From positions 6,551,001 through 6,615,000 of the forward strand of contig NZ_CP050063.1 of the NCBI RefSeq assembly GCF_011604685.1: a stretch of 64,000 nt of DNA. The letters run 5' to 3'. Origin of the DNA: Spirosoma aureum. Its GTDB lineage: Bacteria > Bacteroidota > Bacteroidia > Cytophagales > Spirosomataceae. Of this stretch, positions 32,590-41,349 are shown piece after piece (the first letter of the stretch is position 1; each line of letters begins with the position of its first letter). Below the pieces are notes generated by a model that saw only the letters and a list, made by a program, of their open reading frames with translations, did no database searches and was not told the DNA's origin. A program made the position numbers and the translations under genes.

Positions 32590-34794
32590 ATGAATAATCT
32601 CCCTCTACTAAAAACTACCAGCCTGGCACTAGCGTTGATGTTTAGCGGATTCGCTACGCAGGCCCAGTCGAACCCAACCCCGGCTCTCACTGGATTTATT
32701 CCGGCGCGACAGGCGGCACAGGTTAAACTGGAAACCGAATTTAAGACCAAACAGTCACCGGCTGCGTTCAAACAACACCTCGAAAAGCTGAGCAGTGTAC
32801 CCCACATAACGGGCACCAAAGAAAACGAGCAGGTACGTGATTATATAGCCGAAACGATGCGCAAAGCCGGTTGGCAGGTAGACATCTATCCGCATGATGT
32901 ATTACTGCCAAAAGGTCCCGGCGAAATCGCCGTCGAACTGGTTGAGCCGATTCGCCAACCCCTCAACATTCGTGAGTTTCTGTTTAAGGAAGATAAGTAC
33001 AGCAGCGATCCGCGTCTGACACCCGGTTATAATGCCTGGTCGGGTTCGGGTGATGTTACCGCCGAAGTTGTTTATGCCAACTATGGTCGTAAAGAAGATT
33101 TTGAGCAACTGAAGGCAATGGGCATTTCGGTAAAAGACAAGATTGTTCTGGCCCGCTACGGCGGTAACTTCCGGGGTTACAAAGCGCAGTTTGCGCAGGC
33201 CGCTGGTGCAATTGGTGTCATTATATTTACCGATCCTGCCGATTCGGGCTACATGCGCGGTTTAACATTTCCGGAAGGCCCGTATTACAGCGAAAGTGTA
33301 ATACAGCGCGGTTCGCTTTTAACAACACCTTATACCGGCGATCCACTTACACCGGGCGAAGCAGCCTTGCCAATGGACGCTAAAAACACGCCCAAGCGGC
33401 TCGATCAGAATGCCGTAGGGTTACACAAAATCCCGGTAACGCCCCTCCCCTACGGATCGGCTACCGAAATTCTGAAACGCATGACCGGCCTGCAATCGGT
33501 TCCGGCAGGCTGGCAGGGCGGTTTGCCCTATACGTATCGGCTCGAAGGCGGTTCGGCTTTAAAGGTTCGGCTCATGGTGAAACAGGAAAAAACCATTCAG
33601 CGAATCTACCAGGTCGTTGGCACATTGACCGGTTCAGAATTTCCGGATGAATGGATCATTGCCGGGTGCCATTACGACGCCTGGTCATACGGAGCGACCG
33701 ATCCGAATTCGGGTACAGCTATACTGCTAAGCATGACCGAATCGATGGGTAAACTGGCCAAAGCCGGACAACGGCCCCGTCGCACGATTAAAGTGTGCCA
33801 TTGGGATGCCGAAGAACCTGGCGTTATTGGCTCAGCTGAATGGAGCGAGCAATTCCGCGATGAGCTAACCCAAAAAGCCGTTGCCTACATGAATTATGAT
33901 GCCGCCGTTTCGGGCCGGACCTTCGGAGCGAGTGCGTCGCCATCGATGAAGAAACTCATTATTGAAGCAACCCAGTCTGTTCAGTATCCCGATTCCAATA
34001 AAACGGTTTATCAGCACTGGATGGGTCATAAGGCAGCGGGAAACCCAACCCGTGTAACGGGTTCATCGGCTCCCGCCGTATTGGCGGGTGAGCCAACAAT
34101 TGGCAATCTCGGTGGTGGATCGGATCATATCGCCCCCTATATGCACATCGGTATTCCCTCACTGAGTGCCGGTATGGAAGGGCCAACGCTCTATCACTCG
34201 CAGTACGACGACCTCTATTTCTACGACAAATTTGCTGATCCGACCTACAAAATGGGGCCGATGATGGAACAGGTTGTCGGTACGATGACGTTGCGGCTCG
34301 CTAATGCAGACCTCGTTCCCTACGATGTTGCCCGCTACCCGGCCGATCTGGCTATTCACCTGAAAGCGGCCGAAAAAGCCATTCAGGCGTATTCGCCTAC
34401 TTATTCCATTGATCCAGTACTTAGCACCGTTGCCGAGTTAAAAAAGAATGCGGATGCCTGCGAAATTGCGCGGCAAAATTACCTCAAAACGGGACGTACG
34501 GATAAATTAGCCGAACTGAATCGGGAGTTGAGACTGCTGGAACGTTCATTTATTGATCCTAAAGGAAATGCATTTGGTGCCTGGTACCGGTCGCTCTATG
34601 CGTCTTCGGACCCAAACAGTGGTTATGCCTCGTGGATGTTACCAGGTTTTCTCTACGAAGCCTCTATCAAATCGACTGCCAACTTGCCTGAACTCGAAAT
34701 GCGCTACAAAAAAGCCATTCAAACCCTCAGTGACAAGCTTCTGGTATTGTCACAGGGTATGGGTGGCCCCGCAGCGGTTGGTGGCGGAAAATAG
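32590..34794 (+). CDS. M28 peptidase (glutamate carboxypeptidase II-like)
   Basis: The 734-residue exported enzyme has a signal peptide to about residue 26 (FATQAQ), a protease-associated domain (about 150-300), the M28 zinc peptidase domain (about 340-560) and a transferrin-receptor-like dimerisation domain (about 600-725). Predicted zinc and catalytic residues match the spacing in glutamate carboxypeptidase II: His361 in GCHYDAWS, bridging Asp371 in DPNSGTA, base Glu408 and ligand Glu409 in DAEEPG, Asp437 in MNYDAAV, and His536 in TLYHSQYDD. It should remove C-terminal acidic or other residues from peptides in the periplasm or outside. It stands alone, with hairpins before it. Confidence 0.9.
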   Translation: MNNLPLLKTTSLALALMFSGFATQAQSNPTPALTGFIPARQAAQVKLETEFKTKQSPAAFKQHLEKLSSVPHITGTKENEQVRDYIAETMRKAGWQVDIYPHDVLLPKGPGEIAVELVEPIRQPLNIREFLFKEDKYSSDPRLTPGYNAWSGSGDVTAEVVYANYGRKEDFEQLKAMGISVKDKIVLARYGGNFRGYKAQFAQAAGAIGVIIFTDPADSGYMRGLTFPEGPYYSESVIQRGSLLTTPYTGDPLTPGEAALPMDAKNTPKRLDQNAVGLHKIPVTPLPYGSATEILKRMTGLQSVPAGWQGGLPYTYRLEGGSALKVRLMVKQEKTIQRIYQVVGTLTGSEFPDEWIIAGCHYDAWSYGATDPNSGTAILLSMTESMGKLAKAGQRPRRTIKVCHWDAEEPGVIGSAEWSEQFRDELTQKAVAYMNYDAAVSGRTFGASASPSMKKLIIEATQSVQYPDSNKTVYQHWMGHKAAGNPTRVTGSSAPAVLAGEPTIGNLGGGSDHIAPYMHIGIPSLSAGMEGPTLYHSQYDDLYFYDKFADPTYKMGPMMEQVVGTMTLRLANADLVPYDVARYPADLAIHLKAAEKAIQAYSPTYSIDPVLSTVAELKKNADACEIARQNYLKTGRTDKLAELNRELRLLERSFIDPKGNAFGAWYRSLYASSDPNSGYASWMLPGFLYEASIKSTANLPELEMRYKKAIQTLSDKLLVLSQGMGGPAAVGGGK

Positions 34795-34856
34795 CCTTTC
34801 AATAAAAAATACTCTTTTCTATCGGATTAGTTGGTAAGGTAATTGCAGGTGGCCTT

Positions 34857-34883
34857 TTGTGCCGCCTGCAATTGTTATCTTTG
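34857..34883 (+). promoter_or_regulatory. Promoter of the acyltransferase gene
   Basis: TTG (34857-34859), 16 bases, then TATCTTTG (34876-34883), an exact Bacteroidota -7 element, about 85 bases ahead of the ATG at 34968. Confidence 0.55.
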
Positions 34884-34967
34884 CACAACAATTCAATTTG
34901 CTCACCAAGTCAAGGTTGATGGTAAATGGCACGTTGGCATTCACCCATAAACTGAAATTAATACCTG

Positions 34968-36104
34968 ATGAAATTAGACTACATTGATGCCCTGCGAGGT
35001 ATCGCTATTTTAAGCGTCATCTGGTTCCATTGCCACTTGTATCACTTCAGCGATCCCGCTTTTTATTCAATTATGGATACGCTGGGGTCACCAGCGGCAT
35101 TGGGTGTACAGTTATTCTATGTGCTTAGTGCTTTCACGCTTTTTTTATCATTGAATCGCCGAAAAAAAACAGATACGGGTAAGTTCAACTTTTTTATCCG
35201 GCGTTTTTTCAGGATTGCACCCATGTACTACGTAGCCATTCTGTACTACCTGTATCAGGATGCTTATTTTTTCCACCAACCTATCTCATCGACGCTCAAT
35301 TACCATGTTTATGGCATACTGGCCAATATTCTGTTACTTCATGGGCTAAGCCCTGTCTGGATCAACAGCATTATTCCGGGTGGCTGGTCGGTAGGTATTG
35401 AAGTGCTATTTTATGCCATTGTGCCGTATTTATTTACCCGGATCACGAATCTGAACAAAGCTATTTTCTTTACGGCCTGTTCGTTACTGTTCGGCTTCAT
35501 TCTTACGTCCATACTGTCGCAAATTACCGGCATCCAGTCCGACAAGCTCCTTAACGAATACCTGTATTATTACCTGCCCTATCAGCTACCGGTTTTCGGG
35601 TGCGGCATTGTTGCCTACTTCGTTGTCATTAAAGGCCACCGCCATGTTAAGCCGCTGGTAGCCGGTTTTGCGCTATTTACAGTTGCTTTCCTGATCTTTA
35701 GCAAAACTTACGTTCAGCATTTTATTCCGAATCTGCCCCATACACTTCATTTGTTTGGTAGTATAGGCTTTGCTCTGCTTATCATCGGATTAGCCAAATG
35801 GCCGGTTAAACTGCTGGTCAACCGGTTCACGCTGTTTATGGGTAAAATCAGCTATAGCGCCTATCTAACGCATTTTGGGATTTTGTACTGGATGAATAAG
35901 ATATTGCCCCAGGAAATCATTCCGGTTCACAGTGTGCTGACAAACATTCTGAATTTCAATTTGAAGTTTCTGATCCTGTTACTACCAATTGCCTTCGTTT
36001 CTACCATTACCTATCGTTTGATTGAAGAACCGGCCCAACAGTTTGGCAAACGGCTTCTGCGCCGACGAATCGAACACAAAGAACAAATGGTAGAAAGTGT
36101 TTAG
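34968..36104 (+). CDS. Acyltransferase family 3 membrane protein (OafA/YrhL-like)
   Basis: This 378-residue protein has about ten membrane segments. The start LDYIDALRGIAILSVIWFH has the family's catalytic Arg and His region, with FVLSAFTLFLS-type (here FYVLSAFTLFLSL) and the RRFFRIAPMYY motif next, and SVGIEVLFYAIVPYLF further on. Family members transfer acetyl or other acyl groups to surface polysaccharides or lipids from the inner membrane. No polysaccharide cluster is adjacent, so the acceptor is unknown. It has its own promoter and is followed by a strong hairpin terminator. Confidence 0.9.
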   Translation: MKLDYIDALRGIAILSVIWFHCHLYHFSDPAFYSIMDTLGSPAALGVQLFYVLSAFTLFLSLNRRKKTDTGKFNFFIRRFFRIAPMYYVAILYYLYQDAYFFHQPISSTLNYHVYGILANILLLHGLSPVWINSIIPGGWSVGIEVLFYAIVPYLFTRITNLNKAIFFTACSLLFGFILTSILSQITGIQSDKLLNEYLYYYLPYQLPVFGCGIVAYFVVIKGHRHVKPLVAGFALFTVAFLIFSKTYVQHFIPNLPHTLHLFGSIGFALLIIGLAKWPVKLLVNRFTLFMGKISYSAYLTHFGILYWMNKILPQEIIPVHSVLTNILNFNLKFLILLLPIAFVSTITYRLIEEPAQQFGKRLLRRRIEHKEQMVESV

Positions 36105-36122
36105 ATACAGAACGCACTTTTC

Positions 36123-36167
36123 AAACCTAAAAAGGTCATAACGTTGTGTTATGACCTTTTTAGGTTT
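36123..36167. terminator. Bidirectional terminator, 20-bp perfect arms
   Basis: AAACCTAAAAAGGTCATAAC (36123-36142) pairs perfectly with 36148-36167 around a five-base loop. It separates the convergent acyltransferase and Rad52-family genes. Confidence 0.85.
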
Positions 36168-36180
36168 AATAGCTAACTAC

Positions 36181-36684
36181 TTAGGCAGCTTTTGCCGCCG
36201 GTTTTGCGTGTTCGGGCTTTAGCACTACTACATCGCGCACGGCTCCTCCTGCATTGAGTTTCTCTACCATTTTATCAAGCAAAGGCGTGGCCCAGTCTGG
36301 AATGTACTTATCGGTGGTTTGAATCAGCACTTTCGGGAAGTCATACAGAGCACGGCCTAGTCCAAACTGCACGGCGCACCGTTTCATGGCATCGCTGATA
36401 CCACCCTTCACCGGTTCGACGCTCGTACGGCTGGCGCCGTCGGTCTTTCTGACAATTTCGCCACCCGGCAAAATGGCCGTGATTGTGCACAAAAAACCAC
36501 CTTCTATTTCCTTGATTTCGTTTTGCCAACCGGCCCAGCCAAACTGATCGTCGAAGCGCTGCATCACACAACGATTGGTAATATACGGCACCACAACGAT
36601 TTTCTGGCCGTCTTTGGTCTGGCTCTGAACTCGCCATTCGATTTCCTGTACGGTGAGTGGGGCGGTCAATACATTTAGGTCCAT
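36181..36684 (-). CDS. Rad52/Rad22-family single-strand annealing protein
   Basis: The 167-residue protein matches the Rad52/22 domain: WRVQSQTKDGQKIVVVPYIT, VMQRFDDQFGWAGWQNEI, GFLCTITAILPGGEIVRKTD, KGGISDAMKRCAVQFGLGRA and LYDFP. The family anneals complementary single DNA strands and is found on phages and in some bacteria (DdrA-like). The C-terminus KPEHAKPAAKAA is basic and probably flexible. There is no phage gene near it; it lies 111 bases downstream of mutS on the same strand, which suggests a chromosomal repair role, or an acquired phage gene put to use. The latter is inference. Confidence 0.8.
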   Translation of the reverse strand: MDLNVLTAPLTVQEIEWRVQSQTKDGQKIVVVPYITNRCVMQRFDDQFGWAGWQNEIKEIEGGFLCTITAILPGGEIVRKTDGASRTSVEPVKGGISDAMKRCAVQFGLGRALYDFPKVLIQTTDKYIPDWATPLLDKMVEKLNAGGAVRDVVVLKPEHAKPAAKAA

Positions 36685-36795
36685 TTTTATTTGTTGTTTA
36701 GTAGTTAGTCATCTATGCGTTAAGCCCTCGTCAGTTGTTAAGCTGGCCCGAATTCTCACGTATACCCAATTCAGTTGGCAACGCATTAATTCTTA

Positions 36796-39456
36796 TTATT
36801 CAGCCATTTTCAGCAACTCATTCAGCTTTAGTAACGCTTCTATGGGCGTTAATCTGTTTACGTCGATGGTGCGTAGTTTCTCTTTGATGGCTTCGGATTT
36901 AGGGTCACCCGATTCGATGATGCGCAGGGCCAGTTCCCGCTCCTGGGGCACGGCTTCCCGAATTTTCTCCCGATTGGCTTCGCGTCCGTGCGATGCTTCC
37001 AGCTGTTTCAGAATTTCATTTGCCCGGCTGACAATCTGAGCAGGCATCCCGGCCATTTGCGCCACGTGTATTCCGAAACTATGCTCTGAGCCGCCCTCTT
37101 TCAGCTTACGCAGAAAAATCACTTTATTGCCCATCTCCTTAACCGACACATTGTAGTTTTTTATCCGCACATTGTCAGTAGCCAGGTCGTTCAATTCATG
37201 GTAGTGGGTGGCAAACAGGGTTTTAGGGCGACAATCTGTTTTATTATGCAGGTATTCGGCAATCGACCAGGCAATTGAGACTCCATCATACGTACTCGTT
37301 CCGCGACCAATTTCGTCCATCAGCACCAGGCTTCGCTCGCTGAGGTTATTCAGGATACTGGCAGTTTCGGTCATTTCGACCATGAACGTGCTTTCTCCCC
37401 GCGAGAGGTTATCCGACGCGCCAACGCGGGTAAAAATCTTGTCTACGATTCCGATTTCAGCTAACGATGCGGGCACAAAACTTCCCGATTGTGCCATCAG
37501 CACAATCAAAGCCGTTTGGCGTAAAAGCGCTGATTTACCAGCCATGTTTGGTCCCGTAATGATGATGATCTGCTGGGTTTCATCATCCAGGAAAATATCG
37601 TTCGGAATATAATGTTCGCCGGGGGGAAGTTGCTGTTCAATGACCGGATGCCGGCCATCTTTAATGTTGAGAACTTTGGTTTCTGTGATCTGTGGCCGTA
37701 CATACTTGTTTTTAACGGCTACACGGGCAAAGGATGCCAGCACGTCCAGTACGGACAACGTACGGGCATTCTGCTGAATAGCGCCGACATACTCTCCGGC
37801 CGCCAGAACCATTTCATTGAATATCTGCGCTTCGATCTGAAAAATCTGCTCTTCAGCGTTCAGAATTTTATCTTCATATTCCTTCAGCTCAGGCGTAATG
37901 TAACGCTCGGCATTGACTAGTGTCTGCTTCCGAATCCAATCTTCCGGCACCCGGCTTTTATGGGCATGGGTCACTTCCAGATAATAGCCAAATACTTTGT
38001 TGTAGGCTACCTTAAGCGAGCTGATGCCCGTCCGTTGTACTTCTCGCTCCTGTAATTGCAGCAGGTAATCCTTACCCGAATAAGCAATAGCGGTCAATTC
38101 GTCCAGTTCAGCATTGATTCCGGGTTTGATCATACCACCCTGATTCGAAAGCGTCGGTGGATCTTCCCGAAGCTCTGTTTCAATTCGGTCCATTAAAAAC
38201 GAAACCGGGTTCAACTGGTCGGCATACTTTTTCAATGAACCCGACTCATTCTGGTTCAACGCCGTAATGAGCAGTTCTTTAATTGGCAACACATGCTGCA
38301 ACGACCGTTTCAGCTGCAATAACTCACGAGGATTGATGCGCCGAACGGCTACTTTTGAAACCAATCGTTCCAGATCACCAATCTGGCGCAGGTGATTGGC
38401 CATTGTTTCAGACAGGTCAACGTCATCGGTCAATAACTCAACCATACTAAGGCGCTCTTCGATCAATGCCTTTTCTTTAAGCGGCAAATTGAGCCATTTA
38501 CGCAGCAATCGGGCTCCCATCGGCGTAACGGTCTGATCCAGAATCTGAATGAGCGGAACGCCCCCTTCCTGTTGGGCGGCCGTCAGTTCGAGGTTACGAA
38601 TCGTGAACCGATCAAGCCATACGTAACGATCTTCTTCGAGCCGCGTCACGCGGGTAATGTGCTGAAGATCTTTGTGTTCCGTTTCGTTGAGGTAATGCAG
38701 AATTACACCGGCTGCAATAATGCCATCGGGCAGACCCTCGATACCAAACCCTTTGAGTGAGGTCGTCTGGAAGTGCTGTTTTAAGAAATTATAGCCAAAA
38801 TCGTAGGTAAACGCCCAGTCTTCGAGCGTGTAGGTATGAAATTTATCGCCAAACAATACGCCAAATTCCTGACGATTGCGCTTGCAATACAATACCTCCG
38901 ACGGATTAAAGCTTTGCAGTAGCTTATCAACATAGGCCGCGTTACCCTGCGATGCCAGAAACTCGCCCGTCGAAATATCCAGAAATGAGATGCCAAATGT
39001 ATCGTCTGAATGACCGGCTCCGCCCTTGCCAAAATGAACGGCTGCGAGGTAATTGTTACGTCGGGTATCGAGCACGTTATCATTGAACGAGACACCCGGT
39101 GTTACTAATTCGGTAACACCCCGCCGAACGATTCCTTTCGCCACCGAAGGGTCTTCCAACTGATCACAGATAGCTACGCGCTCGCCCGCCCGAACGAGTT
39201 TGGGAAGGTGTGTATCCAGAGAATGATGCGGAAAACCAGCCAATTCCTCGTTCGATCCGCCATTATTACGTTTGGTGAGCGTAATACCTAGTATCTTACT
39301 GGCTCTTACGGCATCTTCGCCGAACGTTTCGTAAAAATCACCCACGCGAAAGAGCAGCAGTGCACCGGGATATTTGGCCTTAATCTGATTATATTGGCGG
39401 TTAAGAGGAGTTTCGTTTTTCTTTAACTGAGGCTTTGCTGCGGTGGCTGTCTTCAC
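36796..39456 (-). CDS. mutS: DNA mismatch repair protein MutS
   Basis: The 886-residue protein recognises mismatches and starts repair. It begins at a GTG at 39456, the only reasonable start, with LNRQYNQIKAKYPGALLLFRV and the mismatch-contacting GDFYETF. The ATPase has Walker A TGPNMAGKSALLRQ, the MSH-type signature LVLMDEIGRGTSTYDG and THYHELN. Length and domain order are normal. The Rad52-family gene follows 111 bases downstream on the same strand, so they may be co-expressed. Confidence 0.97.
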   Translation of the reverse strand: MKTATAAKPQLKKNETPLNRQYNQIKAKYPGALLLFRVGDFYETFGEDAVRASKILGITLTKRNNGGSNEELAGFPHHSLDTHLPKLVRAGERVAICDQLEDPSVAKGIVRRGVTELVTPGVSFNDNVLDTRRNNYLAAVHFGKGGAGHSDDTFGISFLDISTGEFLASQGNAAYVDKLLQSFNPSEVLYCKRNRQEFGVLFGDKFHTYTLEDWAFTYDFGYNFLKQHFQTTSLKGFGIEGLPDGIIAAGVILHYLNETEHKDLQHITRVTRLEEDRYVWLDRFTIRNLELTAAQQEGGVPLIQILDQTVTPMGARLLRKWLNLPLKEKALIEERLSMVELLTDDVDLSETMANHLRQIGDLERLVSKVAVRRINPRELLQLKRSLQHVLPIKELLITALNQNESGSLKKYADQLNPVSFLMDRIETELREDPPTLSNQGGMIKPGINAELDELTAIAYSGKDYLLQLQEREVQRTGISSLKVAYNKVFGYYLEVTHAHKSRVPEDWIRKQTLVNAERYITPELKEYEDKILNAEEQIFQIEAQIFNEMVLAAGEYVGAIQQNARTLSVLDVLASFARVAVKNKYVRPQITETKVLNIKDGRHPVIEQQLPPGEHYIPNDIFLDDETQQIIIITGPNMAGKSALLRQTALIVLMAQSGSFVPASLAEIGIVDKIFTRVGASDNLSRGESTFMVEMTETASILNNLSERSLVLMDEIGRGTSTYDGVSIAWSIAEYLHNKTDCRPKTLFATHYHELNDLATDNVRIKNYNVSVKEMGNKVIFLRKLKEGGSEHSFGIHVAQMAGMPAQIVSRANEILKQLEASHGREANREKIREAVPQERELALRIIESGDPKSEAIKEKLRTIDVNRLTPIEALLKLNELLKMAE

Positions 39457-39562
39457 TGAATTGAGTCTGTTGTTTTAAACAAAAATACCAAAATTTGCTG
39501 AGAAAATGGCTATTTTCTCGCTTTTAACCGACACGTATTCCTGCACAAACAACCGTTGTCCC

Positions 39563-40114
39563 ATGACTCATACTGACCCAGAACTCCCCCTGAGAGTTCA
39601 ATTCAACCCCATCATCCGGACGTATTTCCTGCTGTATATAGCTTTCATTTTACTGGTCACGGTTATTGGCATTGTGCTTCTTCCCATTTGGCTATTGGGC
39701 GTCGGACAATGGTGGAGTGGCCATTATTTTCATAACCTCGAGTGTGAATTATCGGAACGCTCTTTACGCTTTAAAAAGGGTATTCTCGTACACGTTGAGA
39801 AAACAATTCCGCTCGAAAATATTCAGGATGTTACTTTTGTCGCCGGTCCATTGCTGCGTTATTTTGATCTTTGCATTTTAAAATTTGAAACCGCTGGACA
39901 AAGTCCCAATCAGGCGCATAATATGGAGCTGATTGGGATCATCGACGCTCAGTCCTTTCGGACGCATATTCTCGAACAGCGGCAAAAATTAATAGCGACC
40001 CGAACCAGTCAGCCAGCAGCTAATCCGGATCAGATCCTTCTTACGGAAGTACGCGATACGCTGCGCGATATCAGGCAATTATTACAGAATAATCTGAACC
40101 AGTCTAATGCGTAA
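39563..40114 (+). CDS. PH-domain (bPH2, YdbS-like) membrane protein
   Basis: From the ATG at 39563 the 183-residue protein has two membrane segments (about 18-38 and 41-58, IAFILLVTVIGIVLLPIWLL) followed by a bacterial PH domain (about 62-130: CELSERSLRFKKGILVHVEKT, IPLENIQDVTF, FDLCILKFETAG) and a helical tail. An upstream in-frame ATG at 39506 is less likely, since it puts cysteines and polar residues before the first helix. The role of the family in membranes is unknown. It overlaps the next gene by eight bases, so the two are translationally linked. Confidence 0.8.
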   Translation: MTHTDPELPLRVQFNPIIRTYFLLYIAFILLVTVIGIVLLPIWLLGVGQWWSGHYFHNLECELSERSLRFKKGILVHVEKTIPLENIQDVTFVAGPLLRYFDLCILKFETAGQSPNQAHNMELIGIIDAQSFRTHILEQRQKLIATRTSQPAANPDQILLTEVRDTLRDIRQLLQNNLNQSNA

Positions 40115-40631
40115 ACTCTCACTCGACGAACTGAATCGCCTATCGGTCGTCGACTTTAAAGAAGCTGAAAAATTCCCTTATTGCCTGATTCTGGACGACA
40201 TCCGCAGCCTCAACAATGTTGGTTCGGTGTTTAGGACAGCCGATGCCTTCAGGGCTTCAGCCTTGTATCTGTGTGGTATTACAGGCCAGCCACCCCACCG
40301 CGACATCACCAAAACGGCGTTGGGTGCTACGGAATCTGTTGCGTGGAAGTATGCCAACGATGTGACTGCGTTGATTCAGCAATTACAGGCAGAAGGCTGG
40401 ATTGTGGCAGCCATTGAGCAGGCAGAAGGGAGCACCTCGCTGACTGATTTTAGACCACAGTCAAACAAACAATATGCTTTTGTGTTCGGTAATGAGGTAA
40501 CGGGCGTTCGGGATGAAGTGGTACAGTTGTCAGATCTGGTCCTCGAAATACCCCAGTTTGGCACGAAGCATTCCTTAAATATTGCGGTTACTGCCGGGAT
40601 TGTTTGCTGGGATTTTCTTCAAAAAAGATAA
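40107..40631 (+). CDS. TrmH/SpoU-family RNA 2'-O-methyltransferase
   Basis: The 174-residue enzyme shows all three SPOUT motifs: NNVGSVFRTADAF (motif 1), FVFGNEVTGV (motif 2) and EIPQFGTKHSLNIAVTAGI (motif 3). It methylates a ribose in tRNA or rRNA with SAM; the exact position cannot be read. It is a short family member without the extra N-terminal RNA-binding domain. Its ATG lies inside the end of the PH-domain gene (eight-base overlap), so it is co-translated. Confidence 0.92.
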   Translation: MRKLSLDELNRLSVVDFKEAEKFPYCLILDDIRSLNNVGSVFRTADAFRASALYLCGITGQPPHRDITKTALGATESVAWKYANDVTALIQQLQAEGWIVAAIEQAEGSTSLTDFRPQSNKQYAFVFGNEVTGVRDEVVQLSDLVLEIPQFGTKHSLNIAVTAGIVCWDFLQKR

Positions 40632-40706
40632 CGAAAACTTAACATTGGATTTTTGATTGTCCTATTTTTTTCGTATTTATTTGTAAATTTTTTTCTATAG
40701 AACCAA

Positions 40707-41159
40707 ATGGCAAACAAAACCGCAAAAACCAAGCAAAAATCGCTGGCAGCAGACATCGTCAGTTCCATTGAAGCCAAACTAGCCGATGCAGGTGAGGCAA
40801 CAAAAAAAATGAAGAAGTCTATCGAAAAGTCGGCAGATAAATTGGCGAAGAAACTTGCCAAACTAATTGACAAGAACGAGAAAAAGAAAAAGGAGCCTAC
40901 CAAGAACGCTGAGAAGAAGGCAAAAAAGGATCTGGCAAAAGCGAAAAAAAACGCTGAAAAGGCGGCTAAAAACGCCAAACGGGCAGCCAATAAAATAGCT
41001 GATACGGCTGCTGATGCTGTTGTAGCTGCTGCTCCCAAACCAGCACGTACCTACCGTAAACAGGCACCAGCTCCTAAACCAGCTACGACTTCCCGCCGGG
41101 CGAGCACCAAGCCTGCCAGCACTCCCGCCAGTACGGAACTTTCGGCCGATAATGAATAA
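40707..41159 (+). CDS. Lysine/alanine-rich histone H1-like protein
   Basis: The 150-residue protein is extremely rich in Lys and Ala. Residues 1-30 are a mixed helix, 30-100 a highly charged Lys/Ala/Glu helical region (for example EKKAKKDLAKAKKNAEKAAK), and 101-150 a Pro/Ala/Ser/Thr/Arg-rich tail (KPARTYRKQAPAPKP) resembling the C-terminal tail of H1-like bacterial nucleoid proteins. A DNA- or RNA-binding role is likely by composition, but composition alone is weak evidence. The gene stands alone and ends in a 17-bp direct repeat and a strong terminator. Confidence 0.7.
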   Translation: MANKTAKTKQKSLAADIVSSIEAKLADAGEATKKMKKSIEKSADKLAKKLAKLIDKNEKKKKEPTKNAEKKAKKDLAKAKKNAEKAAKNAKRAANKIADTAADAVVAAAPKPARTYRKQAPAPKPATTSRRASTKPASTPASTELSADNE

Positions 41160-41194
41160 ACGTATTTAAACAAAAACGAATAAACGTATTTAAA
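41154..41194 (+). repeat. 17-bp direct repeat spanning the H1-like stop codon
   Basis: GAATAAACGTATTTAAA occurs at 41154-41170 and again at 41178-41194, 24 bases apart. The stop codon of the H1-like gene lies in the first copy; the second looks like a small tandem duplication of the gene end. Confidence 0.8.
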
Positions 41195-41215
41195 TTCGAT
41201 ACCTTTTTCTTTTTC

Positions 41216-41238
41216 GCCCGCACAAAGCGGGCTTTTTT
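41216..41238 (+). terminator. Rho-independent terminator of the H1-like gene
   Basis: GCCCGC (41216-41221), loop ACAAA, GCGGGC (41227-41232), then TTTTTT and GTTTT. This is a textbook short hairpin, unlike the long ones elsewhere in the window. Confidence 0.9.
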
Positions 41239-41349
41239 GTTTTCATCTATTGCTTTTTTGGTAATTTTCTTGTGACATTTACGTACGAGCTACGTCCACT
41301 TAGCATTTGTCCAGTGCCTTTTCTTTGCTAACTTTTATCAGACGGAGTT

